Part shown: piece after piece, positions 28,287 through 37,189 of the stretch
Numbering within the stretch: the first letter of the stretch is position 1
Layout of the letters: every line of letters begins with the position of its first letter
Assembly (NCBI GenBank): GCA_959606905.1
Contig: CAUHML010000003.1
Span: 62,001-126,000, forward strand
Direction of reading: 5' to 3'
Length of the DNA stretch: 64,000 nt
Source of the DNA: an uncultured Bacteroides sp.
GTDB taxonomy: Bacteria > Bacteroidota > Bacteroidia > Bacteroidales > Bacteroidaceae
Translations under genes and position numbers: made by a program
Notes under the pieces: model-generated
Seen by the model: the letters and a program-made list of their open reading frames with translations, nothing else
What the model was told of the DNA's origin: nothing
The model's database searches: none

Positions 28287-30161
28287 ATGAAAACAATGAA
28301 GAAACTATATAAGAAAATACTGATAGCTGCTTTTGCATTGTGCAATATTTATTCTTGCGATTATCTGAATGTATCTGATGAGTTAGCCGGAAATCTCCGT
28401 TCATTGGATGAAATTTTCGATAATGTATCTTATACCCGAAGATGGTATGCAAACATATTTACTTCTATTCCAGATTATTCAGGAATTACCGCAGCTGCTG
28501 GAAGTATCACAGGATTTAAAAATCCTTGGGCAGGTATGTGTGATGAATTAACTGTTGGATATGGAGATGCAAAACTCTATAACAAAACAGATAAAAATGC
28601 AGCTAACATGAGTTTTCACCGTTGGGGTACATGCTATAAAGAAATCAGACAAGCAAATATATTCTTGACCCACGCCAAACCAATAGCGGCAAATGGAACC
28701 CATGTTGATGTACTGACGGAAGAAGAACTAACAGAGATGAAGGCTAATGTAAGATTCATGAGAGCCTATTATCACTATTTGCTTTTCGAACAATATGGTG
28801 CTATTCCTTTGGTAAAAGATTTAATTCTCGAAAGAGAAGATAATCTGGATCTGCCCCGAAATACCATAGATGAAGTAATCAGCTATTTGGACGAAGAACT
28901 AACAGCAGTAGCCAAAGAGCTGCCTCAAAAGGCATTACATGATGACGACCAGCATAATGCATGGCCAACCAAAGGCGTAGCTCTGGCTGTAAAAGCTAAA
29001 ATGTGGGTATATGCAGCCAGTAAGTTATTCAATGGCGAATACAAAGAAGCGCTAGCCGTAACTAATTTGGATGGGACAAGACTTTTTCCTGATAAAGATC
29101 CTAATAAATGGAATAAAGCGGTAGCTGCTTTAGAAGAATTCATAAAATTTGCAGATGAGGAAGGTAATTATGAATTGCTGAATACGGGTAATCCTTCACA
29201 AGATATATACGATCTTTTCCAAACATATAATAAAGAAATTATATGGGCTACTGCAGCAACTTCATGGGGTGGAATGACAAATGACATGTTCGACCGTAGA
29301 TGTACCCCAAGAAGTGAACAAAACGGAATGGGTTGCATTGGTGTCACACAAGAACTCGTAGACGACTTTTATATGAAGGACGGTCTCCCGGTACAAGCAA
29401 CAAGTTATTTACCACAATCCACATTATATACAACCGAAGGGTTTGACAAATACACTGAGACTGTTAAAGCCGGAAGCAAAGAAGTACAAGTGGCCAACAA
29501 TGTCAGCAATCGGTTCCTCAATCGGGAAGCACGTTTCTATAATACAGTATTTTTCCAAAATAGGAGATGGCATGTAACAAACAACGTAACTCAATTCCAC
29601 AAAGGAAGCCCCAATGAATTAAGCGGCACAATTTATACTCATACTGGTTATATGCTATACAAAAGATTTAACAGGGAAGTTAGCATGAAATCTCCGGGGG
29701 TTCAAAACAAGTTCCGCCCTTCTATCATCTTCCGTCTTGCAGATCTTTATTTATTGTATGCAGAAGCTGTTAATGAAATTGATCCTCAGGACGAACGTGT
29801 TCTGACCTATTTAAACAAAGTACGCCAGCGTGCCGGTTTGTCGAATATTGAAGAACTCAACCCTGCCATTGAGGGAAATCAAGAGTTGCAAAGACTCGCA
29901 ATTCAACGTGAAAGACGCATCGAATTGGCAACGGAAGGACAACGTTATTTCGATGTTCGCCGTTGGATGATAGCAGACCAGGATGGAGAAGGGCGTCAAT
30001 TCGGATATGTTCATGGCATGAATATGAATGCGGCAGAAGACAAATTCTACGAAGAAGTAGAAGCTAGCCCGATTGTCTTCAGACGTAAAATGTACTTATA
30101 TCCTATCCCAGACGATGAAATGAAGAAAACTGAACTGCTTGTTCAAAATCCGGGATGGTAA
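28287..30161 (+). CDS. SusD/RagB-family surface lipoprotein
   Basis: 624 residues with a lipoprotein signal ending at the cysteine in NIYSCDYLN. The helical TPR-like N-terminal half and the C-terminal FRLADLYLLYAEAVNEI, ATEGQRYFDVRRW and YPIPDDEM segments are typical of SusD. It closes the SusC barrel on the cell surface and captures the ligand. Confidence 0.94.
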   Translation: MKTMKKLYKKILIAAFALCNIYSCDYLNVSDELAGNLRSLDEIFDNVSYTRRWYANIFTSIPDYSGITAAAGSITGFKNPWAGMCDELTVGYGDAKLYNKTDKNAANMSFHRWGTCYKEIRQANIFLTHAKPIAANGTHVDVLTEEELTEMKANVRFMRAYYHYLLFEQYGAIPLVKDLILEREDNLDLPRNTIDEVISYLDEELTAVAKELPQKALHDDDQHNAWPTKGVALAVKAKMWVYAASKLFNGEYKEALAVTNLDGTRLFPDKDPNKWNKAVAALEEFIKFADEEGNYELLNTGNPSQDIYDLFQTYNKEIIWATAATSWGGMTNDMFDRRCTPRSEQNGMGCIGVTQELVDDFYMKDGLPVQATSYLPQSTLYTTEGFDKYTETVKAGSKEVQVANNVSNRFLNREARFYNTVFFQNRRWHVTNNVTQFHKGSPNELSGTIYTHTGYMLYKRFNREVSMKSPGVQNKFRPSIIFRLADLYLLYAEAVNEIDPQDERVLTYLNKVRQRAGLSNIEELNPAIEGNQELQRLAIQRERRIELATEGQRYFDVRRWMIADQDGEGRQFGYVHGMNMNAAEDKFYEEVEASPIVFRRKMYLYPIPDDEMKKTELLVQNPGW

Positions 30162-30197
30162 ATCAACATTATGTTTCATGACTTAAAATAAAAAAAG

Positions 30198-31523
30198 ATG
30201 AAAAAAATATACTCCATACTGGTAACCATAGTATTTTTGATACTGACAGCAAGTTGTAACGAGAACTTTGAGATCGCAGATAAAGCAGATAGCCTAGTAT
30301 CTGTTGCTATCAATACACTGAATATACAAAAATCATTCAATGTAGGAGAAAGTTATCAAGCAGAGCTTTGGGTACAACGAGGCGGATTAAGCGATATGTC
30401 AGGAAAAGTAAAATTCATGATAGATCCCAATTTACTAGACTCTCTGAACAGAGAAGACAGAACCAATTATCAAATGTTACCGGAAAACTGTTATGAATTG
30501 TCCAACATTGAATTTTTACTAAATAAAAATGAAATGTGCGGTTATATAACCTATCATCCTGAAAAAATAGTCGAATTGTCCGATTATGACCAGATTCAAT
30601 ATGTTCTTCCACTGAGGTTGGTTTCTAACGAACTAAATATCAACCCCGAAAGATGTGTTTCATTGTTGGCATTTCAGGTATCAGAACCTATTGTACAAAT
30701 CACAAACTCAGGAATATTCAATATAGATCCGTTACAAACCTCCCAAATGGACGTCCACATCAGCGTACCTTTTACTAATAAATGGGATATAGAATGCGAT
30801 TTAACCCACGATCAATCTCTGATTGAACAGTATAATTCAAACAATAAGGTTAATTTCACCTTACTACCCAGTGAATCGTACACAGCTCCGGATAAAATTT
30901 CTTTACCGGAAGGAGTTAATGAAACAACAGCCTCCTACCAACTCAAAGATAATCTACTTCCGGGTAACTATATATTGCCCATAACTATTGGAAGCATTGA
31001 AGCGACACAGAACGGCACTCCGAATAATTCATTAGTTATAGATAAGGAAAGTAGCACTTTATTCCGTATCGTTAAAGAAGGGAAGAAAATAGATAAGTCA
31101 AAATGGGAAATTATTGCTTGCAATTCCGAAGCAGCAGCCAATCCGGTGAAAAACCTAATTGACGACGATGAAACGACTTTCTGGCACTGTAAAACTAAGT
31201 CTGAAGCCAATTGGTGCGAACCTCCTTATGAAATTACCATTGATATGAAAGACCCGGTCACAATTGCTCAAATTGATTTAGTAAACCGTGGAGAAGCTAG
31301 TAGAGCTAATAATATCAAATGGGTGGAATTTTATGCCAGCAACAATAATAGTAATTGGGAAAAAATCGGTGCTTCTGACTTCAATGATGAATTTATTAGA
31401 GAAACATTTCGATACTATGTCAAATCGACCACAGCTCGTTATTTGAAACTAGTCATTCCTGAAGGCCATGGAAATGCGTGTCCCCCCGCAGCAATTCGTG
31501 AATTAACAGTCTTCGGGTATTGA
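30198..31523 (+). CDS. DUF1735 lipoprotein with C-terminal discoidin-like domain
   Basis: 441 residues; lipobox ILTASC. Two DUF1735-type immunoglobulin-like repeats (about residues 30-155 and 160-290, with LPENCYELSN and LPSESYTAPD marking equivalent positions) lead to a C-terminal F5/8 type C (discoidin, CBM32-like) domain with SKWEIIACNSEAAA, NLIDDDETTFWHCK and ARYLKLVIPEG. Probably a surface glycan-binding protein completing the SusCD locus. Confidence 0.82.
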   Translation: MKKIYSILVTIVFLILTASCNENFEIADKADSLVSVAINTLNIQKSFNVGESYQAELWVQRGGLSDMSGKVKFMIDPNLLDSLNREDRTNYQMLPENCYELSNIEFLLNKNEMCGYITYHPEKIVELSDYDQIQYVLPLRLVSNELNINPERCVSLLAFQVSEPIVQITNSGIFNIDPLQTSQMDVHISVPFTNKWDIECDLTHDQSLIEQYNSNNKVNFTLLPSESYTAPDKISLPEGVNETTASYQLKDNLLPGNYILPITIGSIEATQNGTPNNSLVIDKESSTLFRIVKEGKKIDKSKWEIIACNSEAAANPVKNLIDDDETTFWHCKTKSEANWCEPPYEITIDMKDPVTIAQIDLVNRGEASRANNIKWVEFYASNNNSNWEKIGASDFNDEFIRETFRYYVKSTTARYLKLVIPEGHGNACPPAAIRELTVFGY

Positions 31524-31567
31524 GCTAAAAACTCCTACTAATTAAAAGAGACGACCTGAAAAAGAAA

Positions 31568-31604
31568 TGTACCCCAAAAGTTTATCAAAAACAATTGGGG
31601 TACA
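31568..31604. terminator. Hairpin between convergent genes
   Basis: A perfect 10-bp inverted repeat (31568-31577 with 31595-31604) located between the ends of the DUF1735 gene and the nitroreductase-like gene. The T tract is weak, so its efficiency is uncertain. Confidence 0.55.
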
Positions 31605-31646
31605 CTTCAATTACTCCGAAATAGTTTTAGAATCCTGTCCAGTTTT

Positions 31647-32282
31647 TTATTTTAGATATCCTATAGGATGATTCATCATTGGTACCTGGCTTTCCTTCAA
31701 TTTCAACACCTTCTTCAATTGATTGATATCCATCGAAGCGCGAGGTACAGTAGCCAACCTTGCAGCGGAACAAAAGATTGAAATATTCTGGGAAACGATT
31801 CCTGCATCCATAGCTCCCATCAACTGAGTATGTGCATTCTTAGTATCTCCAAAACGAGAAAGATCACTAACCAAAACTAAAGATACCGGAGCTGATATTA
31901 CAAATGCCTGTCCACCTGCCACTGCTCCACGATAATCGCCTTCAGCTATCAGATTCAACTGATGATTTTTTGCATCATATAAATAGCTACCTTCCGGCAA
32001 TACCACATATACATCCACATCCTGCTTATTCAAAGCCGACGGAGCAGTCCGTTTTCCAGAATCGCTCCGATTAATACCGTTAGCAGCCCACAACAAATCC
32101 GACAAATCAGATAAATTCAATGCTTTCGAAGCAAATTCACGAGTAGAATGACGTTCGGACAATGCTTTCATCACCGTACCAGTACGGTTCAAATTAGGTT
32201 TTGGTAACTTAATCACTTTATCAGCAGCAAATGCAGCTACCGAGAATACTAAACAAGCTAACAACAGTTGTACTTTTCTCAT
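31647..32282 (-). CDS. Exported nitroreductase-family protein (SagB/ThcOx-like)
   Basis: 211 residues from ATG 32282, which begins a signal peptide (MRKVQLLLACLVFSVAAFAA). An upstream in-frame start at 32321 is unlikely because a TATATTTG promoter element lies between them (32309-32316). The mature part has ERHSTREFASKALNLSDLSDLLWAANG and the flavin-binding pattern around NISIFCSAARL, as in SagB-type nitroreductases. The export of a flavin oxidoreductase is unusual. Substrate unknown. Confidence 0.82.
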   Translation of the reverse strand: MRKVQLLLACLVFSVAAFAADKVIKLPKPNLNRTGTVMKALSERHSTREFASKALNLSDLSDLLWAANGINRSDSGKRTAPSALNKQDVDVYVVLPEGSYLYDAKNHQLNLIAEGDYRGAVAGGQAFVISAPVSLVLVSDLSRFGDTKNAHTQLMGAMDAGIVSQNISIFCSAARLATVPRASMDINQLKKVLKLKESQVPMMNHPIGYLK

Positions 32283-32308
32283 AATTGTGATATTTAAAAG
32301 TTGATGAA

Positions 32309-32316
32309 CAAATATA
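32309..32316 (-). promoter_or_regulatory. -7 promoter element, nitroreductase-like gene
   Basis: Minus-strand TATATTTG, an exact match to TAnnTTTG, 26 bases upstream of ATG 32282. Confidence 0.55.
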
Positions 32317-32320
32317 GACA

Positions 32321-32357
32321 AAAAAGGTCTGCATTCATTTTTGAATACAGACCTTTT
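32321..32357 (-). terminator. Terminator of the perR-rubrerythrin operon
   Basis: A 15-bp stem (32322-32336 with 32343-32357, one G-U type mismatch) followed on the minus strand by a T tract. Confidence 0.85.
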
Positions 32358-32378
32358 AAGAGTTATTATGAGGTTTGA

Positions 32379-32936
32379 TTATTTATCGCCGAAATAACGG
32401 TTATACAGACCTTCAAAACCTTTACCGTGACGAGCTTCGTCCTTGCACATTTCATGTACAGTGTCATGGATAGCATCCAAATTTAAAGCTTTTGCACGAG
32501 TTGCGATACGTTTTTTGTCTTCGCATGCACCTTGTTCAGCATCTTTACGTTTCTGCAGGTTTGTTTTAGTATCCCATACGCAGTCGCCCAACAATTCTGC
32601 AAACTTAGCAGCATGTTCAGCTTCTTCCCAAGCGTAACGTTTGAAAGCTTCAGCTACTTCAGGATAACCTTCGCGGTCTGCCTGACGACTCATAGCCAAA
32701 TACATACCAACCTCAGTACATTCGCCCATGAAGTGATTGTTCAGGTCCTTAATCATTTCTTCGTCGCAACCTTTTGCAACACCGATAACGTGCTCATCAG
32801 CAAAAGTCAATGCGCCACCTTCTACTTCAACAACTTCTACAAACTTGCTGGCAGGAGCTTTACACAAAGGACATTTCTCAGGAGCTGCGTCACCTTCATA
32901 AACGTAACCGCATACAGTACATCTAAATTTTTTCAT
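32379..32936 (-). CDS. Reverse rubrerythrin (rubredoxin domain N-terminal)
   Basis: 185 residues. The rubredoxin-like iron site comes first ([17 protein letters not shown]; residues 6-27), followed by a ferritin-like diiron four-helix domain with [18 protein letters not shown] and DEARHGKGF glutamate/histidine ligands. This domain order is that of reverse rubrerythrins, NADH-linked peroxidases and oxidases of anaerobes. It lies 22 bases downstream of a PerR-like gene in the same operon and should reduce hydrogen peroxide. Confidence 0.9.
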   Translation of the reverse strand: MKKFRCTVCGYVYEGDAAPEKCPLCKAPASKFVEVVEVEGGALTFADEHVIGVAKGCDEEMIKDLNNHFMGECTEVGMYLAMSRQADREGYPEVAEAFKRYAWEEAEHAAKFAELLGDCVWDTKTNLQKRKDAEQGACEDKKRIATRAKALNLDAIHDTVHEMCKDEARHGKGFEGLYNRYFGDK

Positions 32937-32958
32937 TTTCTTCTCAATTTTAAATTAA

Positions 32959-33390
32959 TTAGTCAATACGTGTTTCTTTATCTTTTCTCAAGCAATTCTT
33001 ACATATACCTTTATAATAATAATGCACTTCCGACACCTGATGTCCGTCCATTTCCAGACTCTCTACTTTTTTCACCGCTTCCGGACATTGCAGGTCATAA
33101 ATGTGTCCGCAACGTTTACAAAGAAAATGGGAATGAATGGAAGTATCTGCATCAAAATTAGTATTTTTCTCATCAATTGTAAGCATCTGAGCCGCTCCTT
33201 GCTCCGAAAACAGTTTCAAGGTATTGTAAACTGTAGTCTTTGAAAGCGTAGGCATCGAAGGAGATAATGCTGTATAAATATCATCAGCTGACGGATGAAT
33301 AGGATGCTCCATCAAATATTTCATAATTGCAATACGTTGCATCGAAGGCTTTATATTATGGTCTAATAATCGTTCGTATGGTTTCATCAT
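32959..33390 (-). CDS. Fur-family peroxide regulator (PerR-like)
   Basis: 143 residues. A winged helix (PSMQRIAIMKYLMEH, TLSKTTVYNTLKLFSE) precedes a dimerisation domain with HSHFLCKRCGH and CKNC, giving two CxxC zinc pairs. The His/Asp-rich segment NFDADTSIHSHF supplies the regulatory metal site. Linkage to rubrerythrin supports a PerR rather than an iron-uptake role. Its promoter is a full consensus match, and a near-palindrome lies next to the predicted transcription start. Confidence 0.87.
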   Translation of the reverse strand: MMKPYERLLDHNIKPSMQRIAIMKYLMEHPIHPSADDIYTALSPSMPTLSKTTVYNTLKLFSEQGAAQMLTIDEKNTNFDADTSIHSHFLCKRCGHIYDLQCPEAVKKVESLEMDGHQVSEVHYYYKGICKNCLRKDKETRID

Positions 33391-33418
33391 TTACCCTTTC
33401 TTTCCAAACTTGTATTCA

Positions 33419-33430
33419 TTACAATTATAA
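33419..33430 (-). promoter_or_regulatory. Candidate PerR-type operator
   Basis: TTACAATTATAA, a near-palindrome resembling the halves of the B. subtilis PerR box but without the central spacer base. It lies just downstream of the predicted transcription start of the PerR-like gene, suiting autoregulation. Confidence 0.4.
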
Positions 33431-33438
33431 ATCCAATG

Positions 33439-33469
33439 CAAAGATAAAGAGTTATTTGGAATAAACAAA
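33439..33469 (-). promoter_or_regulatory. Consensus promoter of the perR-rubrerythrin operon
   Basis: On the minus strand TTTG (33466-33469), 19 bases, then TATCTTTG (33439-33446): an exact match to the Bacteroides TTTG-N19-TAnnTTTG promoter. Confidence 0.8.
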
Positions 33470-33532
33470 TAAAATATGAGAAAAATCTAATGAAAAACAT
33501 TACTTTTGTTGTACTATAATAAAAGAATAAAC

Positions 33533-34273
33533 ATGAAAGTCAAACATACTGCAATTATATATATTATAATAGGCCTATTTCATATTTTACCTATCCAACC
33601 CAAAGCACAAAACAAAATTGAATTTAATAAATTAATTAATGATCTAGGTACTTTCTCTGAAGATAGCAAACCCAAAACTTGTACATTCAAATTTACCAAT
33701 CATCAGGCAAAAGCGATAGCCATAGCACACGTGCAAAGTACATGTGGCTGTGCTGTTCCACAATATACAAAGAAAGCCATCAAACCGGGAGAAAGTGGGG
33801 AAATTAAAATTACTTATAATCCGCAGGGCCGACCGGGGATCTTCAACCGAGCCATTCTCGTCAGTTTTTCTGATCAAACTGAAAAAACACGCTTATTTGT
33901 AAAAGGCACAGTGACACCTGGAGTAGTTCGAAAAGATAAATCCTATCCATATGTTATGGGAGACTTACAATTACGAACCACCGGCATTAAATTAAAACAA
34001 ATGAGAAGTAATGTACAGCAACAAAATATTATGGTTGTCAACAGTGGTAACTCTCCCCTTTATACAATAATAGAATCCCAAATACCCTACGTATCCGCTA
34101 CAATGGTTCCCAATATTTTAAAACCGAATCAAAAAGGAGAAATCCAACTTATTCGTTATGCCGATAAAGATAAAGACCGGACTATTTGTATCAGATTAAA
34201 AGAAAATGCCCACCAACAGAACGTGGCAGGCAAAATTTCTATCATTATCACCTCAGAAAAGTGTACTCAATAA
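33533..34273 (+). CDS. DUF1573-domain exported protein
   Basis: 246 residues from ATG 33533; an upstream TTG start overlaps a TACTTTTG promoter element (33501-33508) and is rejected. A signal peptide is followed by a DUF1573 beta-sandwich (NDLGTFSEDSKPKTCTFKFTN, then STCGCAVPQYTKKAIKPGESGEI and YNPQGRPGIFNR) and a second similar half. The CGC motif is typical of this Bacteroidetes family of unknown function. The 3' end overlaps the convergent lipoprotein gene by 7 bases. Confidence 0.8.
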   Translation: MKVKHTAIIYIIIGLFHILPIQPKAQNKIEFNKLINDLGTFSEDSKPKTCTFKFTNHQAKAIAIAHVQSTCGCAVPQYTKKAIKPGESGEIKITYNPQGRPGIFNRAILVSFSDQTEKTRLFVKGTVTPGVVRKDKSYPYVMGDLQLRTTGIKLKQMRSNVQQQNIMVVNSGNSPLYTIIESQIPYVSATMVPNILKPNQKGEIQLIRYADKDKDRTICIRLKENAHQQNVAGKISIIITSEKCTQ

Positions 34274-35319
34274 TAACTAATGATACGGTTTACTTTAACT
34301 GAAGAATCAGGATGTGACCAATCTACCATATTATTTTGTTGCTGTACAGCTTCTGTCCAATTACCGAAAGCGTCCTTCCGAGTATAAATACTCAACTCCT
34401 TTGCTTCGGCCTCTTCTTCAAAATGTTCCTTATAAGTAATTTCTGTCCACCAGTTATTATCATCATATTTATAAGTCCAGTCTAATTGCCCACCCGCATC
34501 AGTCAGTTTGGAAACAGGTAACAATGTAGATGCCATATAGCGTACCACAGTACGTTCTACTTCATTTTCTCCTTCCTTCACAATCTTGTCAGATGATGCT
34601 AAGCTACCATCTTCGTTATAAAGATAAGATGTAATTTCCATATTGGCAATTACTCCTCCTCTTTTTAATGTGACTATTTTTCGAACAGGATACATAACAC
34701 CCTCATCATATTCAAAAGTAGTACTTGTCACACCACTCCAAGACTCAGTAGTATATATAGCTTTGTTACCACTATACGTATATAAGACACTACCGTCCGC
34801 ATCAGAAATACTTTCCAGCCCTTTCACTAAAAAGAAATCATAAATACCTAAAGGAAAGATTAGAGGAACAAAGACTTCATGTTCTCCATAAGTTAACGTA
34901 TAAATGACAGGATCACCACTGAAATCATTCACAATGACCTTCACCATTTTACCAGCTTTATCATATCCATAAGAATAACAAGCCATCACTTGCCACACAT
35001 CTCGGGCGTATATTGTCGGTTCAATACTCGTAGGATTATAATATATTAAATGACCACTTATATCAAATTTCCACTCGGAAGAAGATACAGCTTCTTCATC
35101 TTTACTTTGCCTCTCAAAAGGTACAATATAAGAAGATTCTTTTACTGCGTTTACTTTTCCTTTCCAACCCATCATTACCAGATGCGATTGTTCCTCCCAA
35201 AAAGAGATAACTGAAGGCTCCGAAGGAATAATTTCCGGAGCCTCCAGTTCTGTGTCACCACAAGAAGTGATGACACATATAAGAGGCAGAATAAATAACA
35301 ACTTATTTAATATTCTCAT
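34267..35319 (-). CDS. Unknown lipoprotein, last gene of the LRR/BACON operon
   Basis: 350 residues with a lipobox (LICVITSC, then GDTELE). The mature part is rich in short beta strands of the type YGYDKAGKMVKV, TYSGNKAIY and YLYNEDGSLASS, resembling YD-type repeats, and ends in DAFGNWTEAVQQ. I recognise no named family. It starts 5 bases after the preceding gene ends, so it belongs to the eight-gene operon and is probably membrane-anchored like its neighbours. Confidence 0.75.
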   Translation of the reverse strand: MRILNKLLFILPLICVITSCGDTELEAPEIIPSEPSVISFWEEQSHLVMMGWKGKVNAVKESSYIVPFERQSKDEEAVSSSEWKFDISGHLIYYNPTSIEPTIYARDVWQVMACYSYGYDKAGKMVKVIVNDFSGDPVIYTLTYGEHEVFVPLIFPLGIYDFFLVKGLESISDADGSVLYTYSGNKAIYTTESWSGVTSTTFEYDEGVMYPVRKIVTLKRGGVIANMEITSYLYNEDGSLASSDKIVKEGENEVERTVVRYMASTLLPVSKLTDAGGQLDWTYKYDDNNWWTEITYKEHFEEEAEAKELSIYTRKDAFGNWTEAVQQQNNMVDWSHPDSSVKVNRIISYY

Positions 35320-35324
35320 GCAGT

Positions 35325-37187
35325 TTACTTATCCTGATTCTTTTTAAGACCAGCAATAATCTCTTCAAGAGTTTTTGGGAAAGAATACACTCTTGGTTGA
35401 CCATCCACTTTACATACAGGGCACTCGTGACGAACTACATTCTTCGAACCTCGATTGTATACAATCACATTTCTGACAGGCAACTCCAGTTCTTCCTTAT
35501 TCCATACATAGAAATTTTTGATACAACACCAAGTTTCAGGAACTTTCCAAGTCAGATTCGGACAATCATCCACATTCACGCAATTCAAATAATAGGGTTT
35601 CGCAATATTCTGTATTTGTTCGTCACCGTACTCAACCACCTTGTCCCCAACAAGTTTTTTATTTCGGTATTTAACGGTTTGATCTATTACTGTAAAACCT
35701 GCATGATTAGAAAAAGTTCTCAACTCCGTATTTTTAGAAAGATCTAAAATAGCAAACTTAGTACAATTCGTAAACGTACCATCTTTTACTTCTAATATTT
35801 GATTACTATTCAATGACAAGACGCAAAGTTCGGGCAGCTTCGATAAGTCCGGTATTGCTGTCAATCCACAATTATCCAAGCTCAACTCTATCAATGAAGA
35901 TGATGCCATCTGTGGGAAAGAATTTATTTTATTATCATCCAGAATCAAGGTCAATAGTTGATCTGACAAACCATTCACGACTTCTTGAGATACTGAAGTT
36001 ATCTTATTGTTAGCCAAAGATAATGTACGCATTCTCGTATTTGCTATTTCCGGAATAGAAGTAAAACTACAGTTATCAAGGAACAAACCACCCATATATG
36101 TATTATCACCACGATATTTAGGTAAATTGCTCAATCCCTGGTTATCGCAGAAATCAAAAGTTGAAACCTTCTTCATTCCAAAGATATTTTCCGGTAGAGA
36201 AGTTAGCTTTGTATCATTCATACGTAACGAAACAACCTTTTGCCATTTTTCAGCCAGTTCTTTCGGAAATTCAGCAATTTCATTTCCACTGATTTCCACA
36301 TCACGAACTTCCGGAAGTTCACTCAAACGTATAGGCAACTCTGTTAATTTACTATTAATAACACTTAATGAACGCAGATTCTTCATCTTCTCAAAATTCT
36401 TTGGGAAAGCTTTAAATCCTGTATTCATAATCATAATTGAATAAAGTGGCGATTTATCCATATTATCTGGTAACTCTTCAAACTCCGGAATATCCATAAT
36501 CTGAATTCCTTCAAGAGTTGGGAATAAGCTAACCGTAGCAGGTAACTTCTTCATACCCGGGAAAGTCTTTCCGTCAAAGATAATACATGCCAAATAAGAA
36601 ATTTCTCCATAATCATCTACTTCAAACTCCAAATTCTCCCATGTTAACAAGTCTTCATTTTCTACACGCCAAGACTTCGGCCATTTTGTTGAATCATTCC
36701 CAAGTGCTTCGGCACAAACGCCGAAAAGCATATTACGAATTTCGTTATTGATATATACAAAACGGATTGAAACAGGAAAATAGAATGTCTGCATTACACC
36801 ATGTTCGACCGATAATGTATTATTATCATCCAAATACGCTTCCTGTACTTGCACACCTTTATTATTATAAGCAGTATACTTCACCACCTTATAATCTCCG
36901 TTTTCCAATCGTACTGCAGAAGAAGTCAACGAATCAATATCTCCAATCAAATCAATAGTCGGAAGTGTAACCTTCTGCCCATCTTTTTCTAAAGTTACTT
37001 TCAACCGCGCCATATCCTCTAATGTTGAGATTGTATATACTTTATTGCGCACGAATTTGAAAGTCACTTCCCCCTGCCCTTCCGGCAGGGGAGTTACTCC
37101 ATCATTATCGTCATCCGAACAACCTACAAATATAGTTGCACAGAACATCAAACAGAGTAAAAGTGTATTCTTTATATATGTTGTCAT
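35325..37187 (-). CDS. Leucine-rich-repeat lipoprotein 3
   Basis: 620 residues from the second ATG (MTTYIKNTLLL); an in-frame ATG three codons earlier at 37196 is also possible and would overlap the preceding gene by 7 bases. The lipobox IFVGC is followed by SDDDND, an acidic stretch like the surface-export signal described for Bacteroidetes lipoproteins. A beta-rich N-terminal region precedes leucine-rich repeats (about residues 230-480; LRSLSVINSKLTELP, LIELSLDNCGLTAIP). A C-terminal tail has CPVC. A likely surface-binding protein. Confidence 0.83.
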   Translation of the reverse strand: MTTYIKNTLLLCLMFCATIFVGCSDDDNDGVTPLPEGQGEVTFKFVRNKVYTISTLEDMARLKVTLEKDGQKVTLPTIDLIGDIDSLTSSAVRLENGDYKVVKYTAYNNKGVQVQEAYLDDNNTLSVEHGVMQTFYFPVSIRFVYINNEIRNMLFGVCAEALGNDSTKWPKSWRVENEDLLTWENLEFEVDDYGEISYLACIIFDGKTFPGMKKLPATVSLFPTLEGIQIMDIPEFEELPDNMDKSPLYSIMIMNTGFKAFPKNFEKMKNLRSLSVINSKLTELPIRLSELPEVRDVEISGNEIAEFPKELAEKWQKVVSLRMNDTKLTSLPENIFGMKKVSTFDFCDNQGLSNLPKYRGDNTYMGGLFLDNCSFTSIPEIANTRMRTLSLANNKITSVSQEVVNGLSDQLLTLILDDNKINSFPQMASSSLIELSLDNCGLTAIPDLSKLPELCVLSLNSNQILEVKDGTFTNCTKFAILDLSKNTELRTFSNHAGFTVIDQTVKYRNKKLVGDKVVEYGDEQIQNIAKPYYLNCVNVDDCPNLTWKVPETWCCIKNFYVWNKEELELPVRNVIVYNRGSKNVVRHECPVCKVDGQPRVYSFPKTLEEIIAGLKKNQDK

Positions 37188-37189
37188 AT

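Noticed and set aside
21238..31523. Complete glycan-degrading PUL
   Set aside because: No glycoside hydrolase, lyase or esterase is present besides the sulfatase, so it is described as a SusCD locus with a sulfatase.
32532..33161. 209-codon plus-strand frame across the rubrerythrin and PerR genes
   Set aside because: Spans two well-supported minus-strand genes and their gap; Phe/Ser-rich translation with no family resemblance.
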